Both the position numbers and the translations under genes were made by a program. From Pseudomonas sp. GD04091 (lineage in GTDB: Bacteria > Pseudomonadota > Gammaproteobacteria > Pseudomonadales > Pseudomonadaceae): DNA of 64,000 nt. This document shows, piece after piece, positions 52,559-61,862 of this stretch; the first letter of the stretch is position 1; every line of letters starts with the position of its first letter. The stretch is from positions 62,001 through 126,000 of the forward strand of contig NZ_JAOEBG010000012.1 of NCBI RefSeq assembly GCF_029836165.1. Direction: 5' to 3'. The notes beneath the pieces are model-generated. The model did not search any database and was not told the DNA's origin. It saw nothing but the letters and a program-made list of their open reading frames with translations.

Positions 52559-54019
52559 TCAATGCGCATCGGGCGAGCGAGCTTCAGCGCAAAAGCGCAA
52601 GCACACCCGCGTGCCTCGCGGCGCTCGACTGCTCAGCGAAGCAGCTCCGCCGAAGCGTTCCATCACCTGTTTCACCATGACCATGCCGATACCAAGGCCA
52701 CCTTGTCTGGTGGTGTAGAAAGACTTGGCCGACATCAATTCCTGCTGCCGAGCCAGTCCTGGGCCAGTGTCGTCGATGTACAAGCACAGCTCAGCCGGCC
52801 CGGTGCGCTCCAGCGCCAGCGTCAGCTCGCCGCCGGCGGGCATGGACTCGATGGCGTTGGCCAGCACGCTGTTGATTACCTGGTCGAGAAGCAACGGGTG
52901 GCTGATGACTGGCGCGCCGCCCTCGGCACTGAACGCCACCTGGATTCGCGCCTGGTGCAACTGCGGTGCGAGACTGATCAGCGCCCGATGCATGGCGGCC
53001 ACCAGGTCAACGGCCTGCGCTTCGCCATGCAATGGCCGCAGGCACTGCAGCAGATCGCTCACCCAGCGGGACATGCGATCCACCTGAGCAATGATGTCCG
53101 TGATGTTGCCGGTCGCTGGCTGCCCTGGCGCCACTTGCGCCAGCTCCGCGCTGGTGCGGATGCTCGCCAATGGATTACGCAGGCTGTGGGCGACGGCGGT
53201 GGACATTTCCACGAGGCCGCCATAGGTCTTGTTGGCTATCAGCTGGTCTTGCTGCAGATTCAGCAGTTGCGCTGCGCGCCAGACGATCCAGAACAGTCCG
53301 CAATAGACGAACAACCCGCCCAAGGCCGAAGCGGTCCAGATGAGTTGCTGTCCACGCTCCAGGCGCTCGATCAGGTCCACGGGTTCCTTGTAGATCTCGA
53401 CCATGGCCAGGACCTCGCCTTGATCATCCAGCAGCGGAATGTAGTTCTCTACGAAGAACATCTTCGGGGCATGGCTAAATTGCTGCTCGGTTCGCCCGGC
53501 CTCCACCTCGTCATAGCGAGCGCTCACGCGCCCAGCGGAGCTGAAGGCGGATTCCAGCAATGGGTCGTCATGCACGGTGCGCCCCACCAAGGCGGGATTG
53601 GTCGACCAGATTACCTGGCGATCCGGGGAAAAAATGCTCGCCAGCAGCAGGTCGGGCAGGTTCGACAAGTGATCGAGAAACTCCGACCGGGCGCGCTCGC
53701 GGTTCTTCGCCGTTTCTGCGTTGAGCATGCCCAGATGCGTGGATGACAGGACATCGCCCATTTTCATGCCGGGCAAGTCATGGTGGCGTATCTCGCCCGC
53801 GGCCATGGACTGGATGAACTGGGCGGACAGCAAAGCGTCCCGTTCGAGGCTTTCGTTGATGATGAAGCGGGTGGATAGCGATGCGAGCCCGATGGCCACG
53901 CTGCTGATGATGATGAAGCTGAACAGCGAGAATCGGCGGATCAGGTTGAAGGGCTGGCTCGGCTCGCTGGGGAGTGATCGTCTGAGCAGAGAACGGATCC
54001 AGTGGAAAAATGCTGGCAT
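52559..54019 (-). CDS. Sensor histidine kinase, orphan
   Basis: A 486-residue inner-membrane kinase: an N-terminal helix (about residues 25-50) is followed by a periplasmic sensor region of about 140 residues. A second helix (TASALGGLFVYCGLFWIVWR) comes next, then a dimerisation domain with the phospho-accepting histidine in AVAHSLRNPLASIRTSAEL. The ATPase domain shows NAIESMP, DDTGPGL and GGLGIGM. The layout resembles NtrB/DctB-type kinases. The start at 54019 has GGAGG. No response regulator lies beside it. It is upstream of and co-directional with the biosynthetic operon, so it might control it, but nothing in the sequence proves that. Confidence 0.9.
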   Translation of the reverse strand: MPAFFHWIRSLLRRSLPSEPSQPFNLIRRFSLFSFIIISSVAIGLASLSTRFIINESLERDALLSAQFIQSMAAGEIRHHDLPGMKMGDVLSSTHLGMLNAETAKNRERARSEFLDHLSNLPDLLLASIFSPDRQVIWSTNPALVGRTVHDDPLLESAFSSAGRVSARYDEVEAGRTEQQFSHAPKMFFVENYIPLLDDQGEVLAMVEIYKEPVDLIERLERGQQLIWTASALGGLFVYCGLFWIVWRAAQLLNLQQDQLIANKTYGGLVEMSTAVAHSLRNPLASIRTSAELAQVAPGQPATGNITDIIAQVDRMSRWVSDLLQCLRPLHGEAQAVDLVAAMHRALISLAPQLHQARIQVAFSAEGGAPVISHPLLLDQVINSVLANAIESMPAGGELTLALERTGPAELCLYIDDTGPGLARQQELMSAKSFYTTRQGGLGIGMVMVKQVMERFGGAASLSSRAPRGTRVCLRFCAEARSPDAH

Positions 54020-54426
54020 CGCGCCTCCGATGCGGTAGTCAGGATGCAAGGACGCCCCAGGCGAATCGAAGACAACGCTGGTCCAACTGCGTGTCAGTGT
54101 AGTGGCTAACCGGTGTCCATGCCTGGAGGGCAAGCATGGCCAGGCCTCACGCCTGACATGCCGGTTTTCCGCCTTGGGCCGACTTGACGGGTCATCTACT
54201 GCGCCAGTCGGCGCGGTCGCAGCAAATGGCCGGGGAGGGCGCTTTGGAAGAAGACGGCAATAGCGCAACGCATTCTTTACGCTATTTTTACGCAGGCCAG
54301 AATCGCATGTCGGGATACTGACCGCGTTTTGTGTCCGCTCGCCAGGGCCGAGGCTCGCGCCAATGCGCAATGCCGGGGCAATTTGGCTGGGCGGCACCTC
54401 GGGAAGTCGTCTTGCTCAGGGAAGGC
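54020..54426. other. Intergenic region between the kinase and kup (407 bases)
   Basis: No gene was found. The two flanking genes diverge, so both promoters lie here. The only clear pattern is the 11-bp-phased direct repeat at 54276-54293, annotated separately. Short inverted segments around 54140-54165 are weak. Confidence 0.6.
54276..54293. promoter_or_regulatory. Direct repeat, candidate OmpR/KdpE-type operator upstream of kup
   Basis: TTTACGC occurs twice (54276-54282 and 54287-54293), with starts 11 bases apart, so both copies lie on the same face of the helix. Such tandem half-sites are the usual target of OmpR-family response regulators, which include KdpE. The site lies about 135 bases before the potassium transporter start. 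Which regulator binds is inference; a kdpE relic lies just beyond kup. Confidence 0.45.
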
Positions 54427-56364
54427 ATGCGCTTTTTATTCGTCAGCCCAGAGAAGTCATCCGTGAGTCAGATCGCTATCGCTTCGAACCCAACCCACCC
54501 TGGCAAGACCACCGGCGTCGGCATGCTGATTGCCGCTGTAGGCGTGGTGTATGGCGACATCGGCACCAGCCCGCTGTACACGCTCAAAGAAGTGTTCGCC
54601 GGCCACTATGGAGTCCAGGCCAACGTCGACGGGGTGCTGGGCATTCTCTCGCTGGTGTTCTGGTCATTGATCTGGGTGGTCTCGATCAAGTACGTGCTGT
54701 TCATCCTGCGCGCCGACAACCAGGGGGAAGGCGGGATCATGGCGCTGACCGCCTTGGCGCGCCGCGCGGCGGCCCCGTTCCCGAGAATGAGCCGGATACT
54801 GGTGCTGCTCGGCCTGTTCGGGGCGGCACTGTTCTATGGCGACAGCATGATCACACCGGCGATTTCGGTGTTGTCGGCGGTGGAGGGCCTGCAACTGGCC
54901 TTTGACGGTATCGAACATTGGGTCGTGCCGCTGTCGGTGATCGTGCTGGTGGCGTTGTTCCTGATCCAGAAACATGGCACGGCGCGTATCGGTATTTTGT
55001 TCGGGCCGGTGATGACATTGTGGTTCGTGGTACTCGGCGCGCTGGGCGTCCACGGCATCGTGCAGCGCCCGGAAGTGCTGCAGGCGCTCAATCCCGCCTG
55101 GGCCGTGCAGTTCTTCGTGGCCCACCCGGGCATTGGCGTTGCCATTCTCGGCGCCGTGGTGCTGGCGTTGACCGGTGCCGAGGCGCTGTACGCGGACATG
55201 GGCCATTTTGGTCGCAAACCGATAGCCCGGGCATGGTTCATGCTGGTGCTGCCGGGGTTGGTGCTGAACTATTTCGGCCAGGGCGCACTGATTCTTGGCA
55301 ACCCGGAGGCGGTCCGCAATCCGTTCTACCTGCTGGCGCCCCAATGGGCGCTGCTGCCCATGATCGCGCTGTCCACGCTGGCCACCATCATCGCGTCCCA
55401 GGCCGTGATTTCCGGCGCGTTCTCGCTGACGCGCCAGGCGATCCAGCTGGGTTATGTGCCGCGCATGTTCATACAGCACACGTCCAGCGAAGAGCAGGGG
55501 CAGATCTACATCGGCACGGTGAACTGGGCGTTGATGGTCGGGGTCGTCCTGCTGGTGATCGGCTTCGAGTCGTCCGGTGCCCTGGCCGCGGCCTATGGGG
55601 TGGCGGTGACCGGGACCATGCTGGTGACCACGGTGCTTTCCTCGGCAGTGGTGCTGTTGCTGTGGAAGATGCCGCGTTGGCTGGCCATTCCCATGCTGCT
55701 GGGTTTCCTGGTGGTCGACAGCCTGTATTTCGCCGCCAATGCGCCGAAGATTCTCGAGGGAGGGGCGTTCCCGGTGATCGCGGGGGTCTGCCTGTTCGTC
55801 CTGATGACCACCTGGAAGCGCGGCAAGAAGATCATTGTCGAGCGACTGGATGAAACCGCGTTGCCGCTGCCGTTGTTCATCGGCAGTCTTCATGCCCAGC
55901 CGCCGCATCGGGTGCAGGGTACCGCGGTGTTCCTCACCGCGCGCACGGACGCGGTGCCTCACGCCTTGCTGCACAACCTGCTGCACAATCAGGTGTTGCA
56001 TGAACAGGTGGTATTGCTGACCGTGGTCTCCGAGGATGCGCCGCGGGTAAGCGAAGACAGGCGCTTCGAGATCGAGGCGTTCGGCGACGGGTTCTTCCGC
56101 GTCAGCCTGCATTTCGGCTTTATCGAGGAGCCCGATGTGCCCCTCGCGCTGAGCCATTGCCAGCGGGATGACCTGGATTTCGCGCCGATGCGCACCACCT
56201 ATTTCCTGAGCCGCGAAACCGTCGTGCCAACCAACCGGATCGGCATGGCGAAATGGCGGGAGTACCTGTTCGCGTTTCTGCTCAAGAACGCCAACAGCAA
56301 CCTGAAGTACTTCAAGCTGCCGTTGAACCGGGTGATCGAATTGGGTACCCAGGTCGAGATGTGA
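54427..56364 (+). CDS. kup: Low-affinity potassium transporter Kup
   Basis: A 645-residue inner-membrane K+ uptake protein of the KUP/HAK family. Twelve membrane segments come first ([58 protein letters not shown]), then a cytoplasmic C-terminal domain ending in FFLSRE-like [12 protein letters not shown]. The start is taken at ATG 54427 (MRFLFVSP) after AGGGAAGG. A GTG start at about 54463 would fit the family's usual N-terminus equally well. It diverges from the kinase gene. Confidence 0.94.
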   Translation: MRFLFVSPEKSSVSQIAIASNPTHPGKTTGVGMLIAAVGVVYGDIGTSPLYTLKEVFAGHYGVQANVDGVLGILSLVFWSLIWVVSIKYVLFILRADNQGEGGIMALTALARRAAAPFPRMSRILVLLGLFGAALFYGDSMITPAISVLSAVEGLQLAFDGIEHWVVPLSVIVLVALFLIQKHGTARIGILFGPVMTLWFVVLGALGVHGIVQRPEVLQALNPAWAVQFFVAHPGIGVAILGAVVLALTGAEALYADMGHFGRKPIARAWFMLVLPGLVLNYFGQGALILGNPEAVRNPFYLLAPQWALLPMIALSTLATIIASQAVISGAFSLTRQAIQLGYVPRMFIQHTSSEEQGQIYIGTVNWALMVGVVLLVIGFESSGALAAAYGVAVTGTMLVTTVLSSAVVLLLWKMPRWLAIPMLLGFLVVDSLYFAANAPKILEGGAFPVIAGVCLFVLMTTWKRGKKIIVERLDETALPLPLFIGSLHAQPPHRVQGTAVFLTARTDAVPHALLHNLLHNQVLHEQVVLLTVVSEDAPRVSEDRRFEIEAFGDGFFRVSLHFGFIEEPDVPLALSHCQRDDLDFAPMRTTYFLSRETVVPTNRIGMAKWREYLFAFLLKNANSNLKYFKLPLNRVIELGTQVEM

Positions 56365-56371
56365 CGCGTGC

Positions 56372-56497
56372 TCAGGGGATGAACCGGTAGCCGACGCCGG
56401 TTTCCGTCACCAGATGGCGAGGCTGCGAGGGGGCGGCCTCGACTTTCTTGCGCAGGCCTTTCTTCACCGACTTCGTCTGCGGGCGGTTGTCGGGCAT
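56372..56497 (-). pseudogene. kdpE: 3' relic of a kdpE-type response regulator gene
   Basis: A 41-codon minus-strand frame reads LRKKVEAAPSQPRHLVTETG and then VGYRFIP at its end. This is the C-terminal winged-helix end of OmpR-family regulators and most like KdpE (PRHLLTEPGVGYR). The receiver domain and most of the DNA-binding domain are missing; upstream sequence in this frame does not continue the family. It lies seven bases after kup, in convergent direction, and just beyond the end of the next gene, so a kdp locus was probably lost here. Confidence 0.7.
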
Positions 56498-56512
56498 TGC
56501 ATGAAGCGGCGA

Positions 56513-57871
56513 TCAGACGCTCAACTGGAGGTACTCACGCTCCCATGCGCTGATCACTTGCCTGTAGTGCTTGAGTTCGGTGCGTTTCACCGCAACGTAG
56601 CCTTGCACGAACCGGTGCCCGAGGTGTTCCTTGAGCACGTCGCATGCCTCCAGTTGGACCAGCGCGTCCTCGAGCGTATTCGGCAGGCGCAGGCCACGGC
56701 GGTCGTAGGCACGCCCTTGCACCGGGGCGCTGGGATCGATCCGTTCGGTCAGGCCCAGATAACCGCATAGCAAGCTGGCGGCCAGCGCCAGGTACGGGTT
56801 GGCGTCGGCGCCGGGCAACCGATTTTCCACGCGCATGGCAGCCGGCGCGGCGCTCGGCACTCGCAGGCCGACGGTGCGGTTCTCCACGCCCCACTCGACA
56901 TTCACCGGTGCGCAGCCCTCTGGCAGGAAACGGCGGAAGGAGTTCACGTTGGGGGCCAACAGGGGCATCAGCTTTGGCGTGTATTTCTGCAGGCCGCCGA
57001 TGTAGTGCAGCAGCCGCTCGCTCATGGCGCCGTCTGGCGTGGCAAAGATATTCTCGCCGCTGGCCAGGTCCAGCACGCTTTGGTGGATATGCATCGCACT
57101 GCCAGCCTCGTTGGCGATCGGCTTGGCCATGAAGGTTGCGCTGAGCGCATGCTTGAGCGCGGCTTCGCGCAAGGTGCGCTTGAACACGATGAGTTGGTCC
57201 GCCAGGCGCAGGGCGTCGCCATGGCGGAAGTTGATCTCCATCTGGGCGGGGCCGCCTTCATGGCTGAGGGTATCCAGATCCAGGCCTTGGGACTGGCACC
57301 AGTGGTAGAGATCCTCGAACAGCGGGGCGAACTCATTGGCCGCATCGATGGAAAAGCTCTGCCGGCCTTTTTCCGGCCGGCCCGATCGGCCTTCAGGGGG
57401 AGAGAGCGGCTGGTCCGGATCGCCGCTGGGCTTGGTCAGGTAGAACTCCATCTCTGGTGCGACAACGGGTCTCCAGCCCTTGTCGGCGTACAGCGCGAGC
57501 ACACGCTTGAGGACGTTGCGTGGTGACAGCTCGATGGGCTTGCCGAACTTGTCGAAGCTGTCGTGGATGACCATGGCGGTGGGTTCGGCGATCCAGGGCA
57601 TGATGTACAGGGCATTGGGCGCGGGACGGCAGAACATGTCTATGCCCGCTTCATCCAGCAGGGCGTAGAAGATCTGGTCTTCGACGAAATCGCCGGTCAC
57701 CGTCTGCAGCAGCACGCTTTCCGGGAGCCGCATGCCGCGCTCTTCGAGGAACCTGCTGGTCGAGGCAATCTTGCCGCGGGCAATGCCGGAAAGATCGCTC
57801 ACGACACATTCGACTTCGGTGATGCCCTGGTACTTGAGCCGTTGCTCCCACTGCTCGGCGGGGGTGTTCAT
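56513..57871 (-). CDS. puuA: Gamma-glutamylpolyamine synthetase-like (glutamine synthetase family)
   Basis: A 452-residue member of the glutamine synthetase family, which makes an amide bond between glutamate and an amine using ATP. The pattern SDLSGIARGKIAS, EGGPAQMEINF, SAMHIHQSV and RLPGADANPYLALAASL fits the PuuA/Pau/SpuI group that glutamylates putrescine and other polyamines for catabolism, rather than GlnA (no adenylylation-type tyrosine loop). Amine specificity cannot be read. The ATG at 57871 is the first start. A porin gene upstream on the same strand may serve the same substrate. Confidence 0.85.
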   Translation of the reverse strand: MNTPAEQWEQRLKYQGITEVECVVSDLSGIARGKIASTSRFLEERGMRLPESVLLQTVTGDFVEDQIFYALLDEAGIDMFCRPAPNALYIMPWIAEPTAMVIHDSFDKFGKPIELSPRNVLKRVLALYADKGWRPVVAPEMEFYLTKPSGDPDQPLSPPEGRSGRPEKGRQSFSIDAANEFAPLFEDLYHWCQSQGLDLDTLSHEGGPAQMEINFRHGDALRLADQLIVFKRTLREAALKHALSATFMAKPIANEAGSAMHIHQSVLDLASGENIFATPDGAMSERLLHYIGGLQKYTPKLMPLLAPNVNSFRRFLPEGCAPVNVEWGVENRTVGLRVPSAAPAAMRVENRLPGADANPYLALAASLLCGYLGLTERIDPSAPVQGRAYDRRGLRLPNTLEDALVQLEACDVLKEHLGHRFVQGYVAVKRTELKHYRQVISAWEREYLQLSV

Positions 57872-57964
57872 GCAAACCTCGGAAGTCTTGATTGTTTCAT
57901 CCTGAAATCGCGCCGACTCGTCCGAACATGCGCTTCGGACGAGGGGCGCTGGCGGTCGCGTGGT

Positions 57965-59191
57965 TCAGAACATCAGGCCGGTTTCGACCAGCACGCGGAC
58001 TTGATCCCGTTCGCTGCCGGAGCTGCCGAACGCTGCCCCCTCATCGGCGCCCTGGGTCTTGACATAGGCCAACTCACCGCGGGTGAAGAATGGGCCGCTG
58101 CGGTACGTGGGCGTGGCGGTCAAGGACCAGGCGCCAGACCCAGCCCCGTACAGCAGGTTGGTCGGGGTACAGTCTTCTTCCAGGCGGCAATCTGCGCCCT
58201 TGCTGTCGATGTATTCGGCACGCATGCCCAGGGCCCAGGCGTCATTGAAACTGTACTTGCCCAGAATCGCCGCGCCGTAGCTTTCAGCGGCGGCGCCAAT
58301 GCCCACGCTGCGATCGGTATCGATGCGGGTGTACTGCAGGTACGGGCTCAGGCTGAAGTCGCCATCGGCGTGGGTGTAGATCAGGTTGTATATCTGGCTG
58401 TTGTTCTGAACCGTGGGCGTGGCAACGGAAGATTTCGAGTTGCCGGAGAAGTTGCCTGCGCCTATGACCGTCAGTGTGTTGCGGCTGTCGAGCGCATAGG
58501 CCAGGGATCCGCTGACCCAGTTGTACTTGCCGGAATAGAAACCATCGTTGAGCGAGAGGCTGGCGCTGAGCTGGTCATGTGCGTAGTTGAGCTGAACACC
58601 ACGGCTGATCGCAGGTTCCTGGTTCCAGAGCAGGCCACGTTGAATGTTGATGTTCTGAAAGGTGAAGGTCGACTCGGCGCCCACCAGTGTCGGCAGGGCG
58701 CCGGCCATGATCGAGAAGTGCTCGCCGATGGGCGCCTTCAGATAGCCTACCGGCAGGTTCCCATAAAGCTCATCCGCGGCCTTGCTCGACTTCATGTAGG
58801 CGCTCCCCAGGGCAGGCAGCGAATAGGCGCCAGCCTGGAGGTAGAACTGCAGCGGCCCTTCGAGGGTCTGCAGTTCGACTTGTGCGTTGCTCAGGTCGGC
58901 ACGCAAGGTTTCATTGCCGTTGCCTGGTGCATCGACCACGTGGTTCTGCCAAAGGCCGAGCCCGGTCAGCTGACCGCTGACATGGACCTTGCCCAGCAGC
59001 CCGGCATCCACGGCGAAGGGCGTGGCGTTCGCAGGCAAGGTGCTGGCGATCGAGGGTGAAGGCAATTGCTCTGCCGACGCGGTGCCGGCCAGAAGTATCG
59101 CCGCAAGCCCTGCCTGGGTGGGCAGCAAGGCCTGGCGCTTTGACGGGGCGGTTGACGGACGGCGAAGGAGGGGCGTGACGCATGAAGTCAT
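57965..59191 (-). CDS. Outer-membrane beta-barrel porin (BBP2/OmpL-like)
   Basis: A 408-residue protein with an N-terminal signal peptide (hydrophobic GLAAILLAGTASA, cleavage likely after ASA, before EQ) and alternating beta-strand sequence. It ends in an aromatic residue (ETGLMF), as outer-membrane barrels do. The sequence resembles the putative beta-barrel porin-2 family found in pseudomonads. The permeant is unknown. It lies 93 bases upstream of the polyamine synthetase-like gene, in the same direction. Confidence 0.82.
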   Translation of the reverse strand: MTSCVTPLLRRPSTAPSKRQALLPTQAGLAAILLAGTASAEQLPSPSIASTLPANATPFAVDAGLLGKVHVSGQLTGLGLWQNHVVDAPGNGNETLRADLSNAQVELQTLEGPLQFYLQAGAYSLPALGSAYMKSSKAADELYGNLPVGYLKAPIGEHFSIMAGALPTLVGAESTFTFQNINIQRGLLWNQEPAISRGVQLNYAHDQLSASLSLNDGFYSGKYNWVSGSLAYALDSRNTLTVIGAGNFSGNSKSSVATPTVQNNSQIYNLIYTHADGDFSLSPYLQYTRIDTDRSVGIGAAAESYGAAILGKYSFNDAWALGMRAEYIDSKGADCRLEEDCTPTNLLYGAGSGAWSLTATPTYRSGPFFTRGELAYVKTQGADEGAAFGSSGSERDQVRVLVETGLMF

Positions 59192-59433
59192 GTGGAACTC
59201 TCGATACTGCGAAGATGTGCCGAAAGCGTATTGATTCGCGTATCAAGTTGCTGTCGGTTTCCTTTTCGCCGACGTAAATTCTGAATAAAACCTTTCCGTC
59301 GACCTCCCTTCGGCAACTTCAAGCGCAGGTGCGGGTGGCCGATTCTCGATCGGTGCGCAAGATCGGATCGGCGGCATGCAGACCTTTTGCCGGTATGCCT
59401 TACTTGATGAATCTCAACCTTGTGGAGAAAGCG

Positions 59434-59745
59434 ATGAGAACGAGAGGCCAGACGTATTGGGAATGGGTGGACGCCCAGTTGCACTGTCGTACGCATACCG
59501 AAGTACTCGATTGCGGATTGAGCATTGATGTACAAGTCCGTCTGTCCCGCGTTGGAACCACTCAGTTGTTCATCGGGCTCTATCTTCTGGAGGGTGCGCG
59601 GGTGCATGAGGAGGCCTACAGCGCCAGGCCTGGCCAGTCCATGACCACCGCCTTGCTGTGGGGCGTGGCGAGGGCGCGGGAGCTGGCCGCAGCGCAGCGC
59701 CTGCCGGGCGAGGCAGACGCTGTCGCAAGGAGACCGACGGTGTGA
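59434..59745 (+). CDS. Hypothetical protein, 103 residues
   Basis: The family is not recognised. The ATG at 59434 has GGAG seven bases upstream; two earlier in-frame ATGs lack one. The protein (MRTRGQTYWEWVDAQLHCRT) is a mixed alpha/beta candidate with one long C-terminal helix-forming segment and no signal peptide or membrane helix. Normal codon use supports a real gene. The role is unknown. Confidence 0.6.
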   Translation: MRTRGQTYWEWVDAQLHCRTHTEVLDCGLSIDVQVRLSRVGTTQLFIGLYLLEGARVHEEAYSARPGQSMTTALLWGVARARELAAAQRLPGEADAVARRPTV

Positions 59746-59827
59746 AGGCGAACTGAACGGGCGTGATCCGCCACTCATCCAATCAGGTGTGGTATCCGGC
59801 ATTTCTTCTCATGCGAGGTATGCAGCG

Positions 59828-59989
59828 ATGAGCACCGATCCGAGAAAGCAAGGTGACATGAACCCTGACGACCCCAGGTCTCCCGATCCAGTAGAAGATG
59901 ATCCGCTCATGGACGAAGACGAGGAGGGCGAAGGAATTGGCCCGCAGCACGAGAACCCGGATGCCGGCATGGGCACTGCGCGTAAGTGA
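59828..59989 (+). CDS. Small acidic protein, 53 residues
   Basis: A short frame (MSTDPRKQGDMNPDDPRSPD) rich in Asp, Glu and Pro, with a DEDEEGEGIG core and a basic C-terminal end. It has no cysteines and no membrane segment and is probably disordered. Codon use is normal. The ribosome site is weak (GAGG, nine bases away). The function is unknown; conservation in other pseudomonads would decide whether it is a gene. Confidence 0.5.
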   Translation: MSTDPRKQGDMNPDDPRSPDPVEDDPLMDEDEEGEGIGPQHENPDAGMGTARK

Positions 59990-60056
59990 GAGGGGGCCAG
60001 GCTAGCCCCCGCCCTCGCATCCAAGCCCAGCCTGTGCTGGTCCTGGATCGCAATGC

Positions 60057-61082
60057 CTACCAGGTTTGCGCATGAGGCTGCGGTCCAGCCAGTGCTGGAA
60101 ACAGTGGCAGGACTTCCTCGGCCAGTTCCTGGATGATCTCGAGCGCCGGGCGCTGCGCCATCTGCATGCCCAGTGCCGCATGATTGACCCCGGCGTCACG
60201 CCACTCATGCAGCAGATCGATCAGGCCGTTTCGGCCTGTGCGCAGCACGTAGCCACCCTGCTGCGGCGTTCGCGGGAAGTTCGGGTCCTCATCCAGATCG
60301 ATCCATTCATTGGTGACGTGTGGGCGCAAGCCTCCACCAGGAATGACCGCTCGCCAGGCATTGATCTTCTCGGCCAGGCGCCGCGGGCCAAGGATATTGT
60401 GGGTGGCTCCGGGATAAGTGATCCAGCCGTCGGCCTGCTCGCCAAGCCACTGCAAGGACTGGCGTGACGAGCCGGTCACCAGCAAGGGGATCCGTCCAGT
60501 GAAGGGCCTGGGGAGCAGTTGGGCTCCCTCGAGTTGCCCCAGCGGCGAATGGATCGGTGCCGGCTGGCCGGCCAGCAATCGGCGGAAGTAGTCCACGCTT
60601 TGCGCGAAGCGCTCCCCGCGGCTGTCATGAGCCAGGCCATAGGCCGGAAACTCCACAGGCCGGTCACCCGAGGCAATGCCCAGTACCAGACGCCCACCGG
60701 ACAGGCAGTCCAGGCTAGCCGCGGCTTTGGCCAGGTCGATGGGGTGGCGCAGGGCGAAGATCGCGCTACCGGTCGCCAGGGTGATCTTGCGGGTATGGGC
60801 CGTCAGATAGGCCAGGTAGGTGAACGGATCGAATACCTGGCCGGCGTCGCCGAAAGCTGGATCGTACAACGGCACATCACGTACCCACGCGGCGGCGAAG
60901 CCCAGGCGGTCGATTTCGCTGACCAGTTGCGCCTGCCCGCGGAGCACCCCCATGTCACCGTCATAGAATCGAAGCGGCAGGAAGATGCCCAGGGTCAACT
61001 GACCATGAGCGAACATGCGACGGTAACCGGGATGAAGGGCGAAGGCATCGGCGCTGGCGCCTTGGGTGCTGATGAATTTCAT
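60057..61082 (-). CDS. LLM-class flavin-dependent oxidoreductase
   Basis: A 341-residue luciferase-like monooxygenase with a TIM-barrel fold that uses reduced FMN or F420-type cofactors; bacterial members mostly use FMN. Typical blocks are QLTLGIFLPL, LATGSAIFALRHPI, SGGRLVLGIASGDRP and GSSRQSLQWLGEQADGW. The start at 61082 (MKFISTQ) is preferred to an ATG six bases upstream, because AAGGA abuts that one. A GST gene lies 21 bases upstream in the same direction, so the two may detoxify or degrade one compound. The substrate is unknown. Confidence 0.88.
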   Translation of the reverse strand: MKFISTQGASADAFALHPGYRRMFAHGQLTLGIFLPLRFYDGDMGVLRGQAQLVSEIDRLGFAAAWVRDVPLYDPAFGDAGQVFDPFTYLAYLTAHTRKITLATGSAIFALRHPIDLAKAAASLDCLSGGRLVLGIASGDRPVEFPAYGLAHDSRGERFAQSVDYFRRLLAGQPAPIHSPLGQLEGAQLLPRPFTGRIPLLVTGSSRQSLQWLGEQADGWITYPGATHNILGPRRLAEKINAWRAVIPGGGLRPHVTNEWIDLDEDPNFPRTPQQGGYVLRTGRNGLIDLLHEWRDAGVNHAALGMQMAQRPALEIIQELAEEVLPLFPALAGPQPHAQTW

Positions 61083-61103
61083 GGACATTCCTTGGTCGGG
61101 GGG

Positions 61104-61739
61104 TCAAGGGCCAGTGGCTGGCGCCGGAAGACGAATGCCGCGTTGCACGGCGGGCCGCTGCTCGACTTGTCGGTACCAGCGACTCAGGTGGCGATAGGGA
61201 CTGAAGTCGAAGCCCACCACCACGGCGATGTGCAGCCAGGCGAAGTTGGCGATGTCTGCAATCGAATAGGCGTCGCCGGCCAGCCAGGGACGGGTGGCGA
61301 GCTGCTGGTCGAGGAGGGCGAAGGCATCTTCGGTGAGGGTGCGGTAGCGCTTGCGCGCCGCAGCATTGGGTATGGCCTCGAAGCACTCGAAGTGCACGCG
61401 CTGACCCAGCAAAGGGCCCATGCTGGCGCTGTGGTACATCAGCCAGGTGATTGCTGCCCAACGGGGTTGCGCTGCCTGTTCGAGCAGTTGGCCGCTGTGT
61501 TGCGCCAGGTACAACAGGATCGCTGCTGACTCGAACAGCACGATTTCGGCTTTGCGATCGACCAGGACCGGAATGCGGCCCGCCGGGTTGAGTGCCAGGA
61601 AGTCCGCGTGGCGATGTTCGCCCAGGTCGATGTTCACGTGGACCAGACGATAAGGCAGCCCCAGCTCCTCGAGGGCAATGGTGATCTTGAAACCGTTGGG
61701 GGAGCTGTCGGTATACAGCACGAACGCAGGGTCCTGCAT
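61104..61739 (-). CDS. Glutathione S-transferase family protein
   Basis: A 211-residue GST with a thioredoxin-like N-domain (VLYTDSSPNGFKITIALEEL, NPAGRIPVLVD, ESAAILLYLA) and a helical C-domain, resembling the YfcG/YghU group of disulfide-bond oxidoreductases. The ATG at 61739 follows GAGG by eight bases; a GTG nine bases upstream would also be in frame. A LysR-type regulator diverges 123 bases away and likely controls this gene and the flavin enzyme after it. Confidence 0.88.
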   Translation of the reverse strand: MQDPAFVLYTDSSPNGFKITIALEELGLPYRLVHVNIDLGEHRHADFLALNPAGRIPVLVDRKAEIVLFESAAILLYLAQHSGQLLEQAAQPRWAAITWLMYHSASMGPLLGQRVHFECFEAIPNAAARKRYRTLTEDAFALLDQQLATRPWLAGDAYSIADIANFAWLHIAVVVGFDFSPYRHLSRWYRQVEQRPAVQRGIRLPAPATGP

Positions 61740-61862
61740 GTCATTCACCTCAATAAAACTGAACCGAGCTTGTTTGGTGTTGCGCTATGCTAGGTAGCAG
61801 ACAGTTGGTTTACTAACGATCATTGCGCTTGTTCAAATCAGTTTTTCTAAGGTTGACAGTTC

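Noticed and set aside
52366-52569. 67-codon minus-strand frame between the kinase and the biosynthetic operon
   Set aside because: It has no ribosome site, overlaps the kinase end and has non-typical codon use; the AT-rich sequence is better read as a promoter region.
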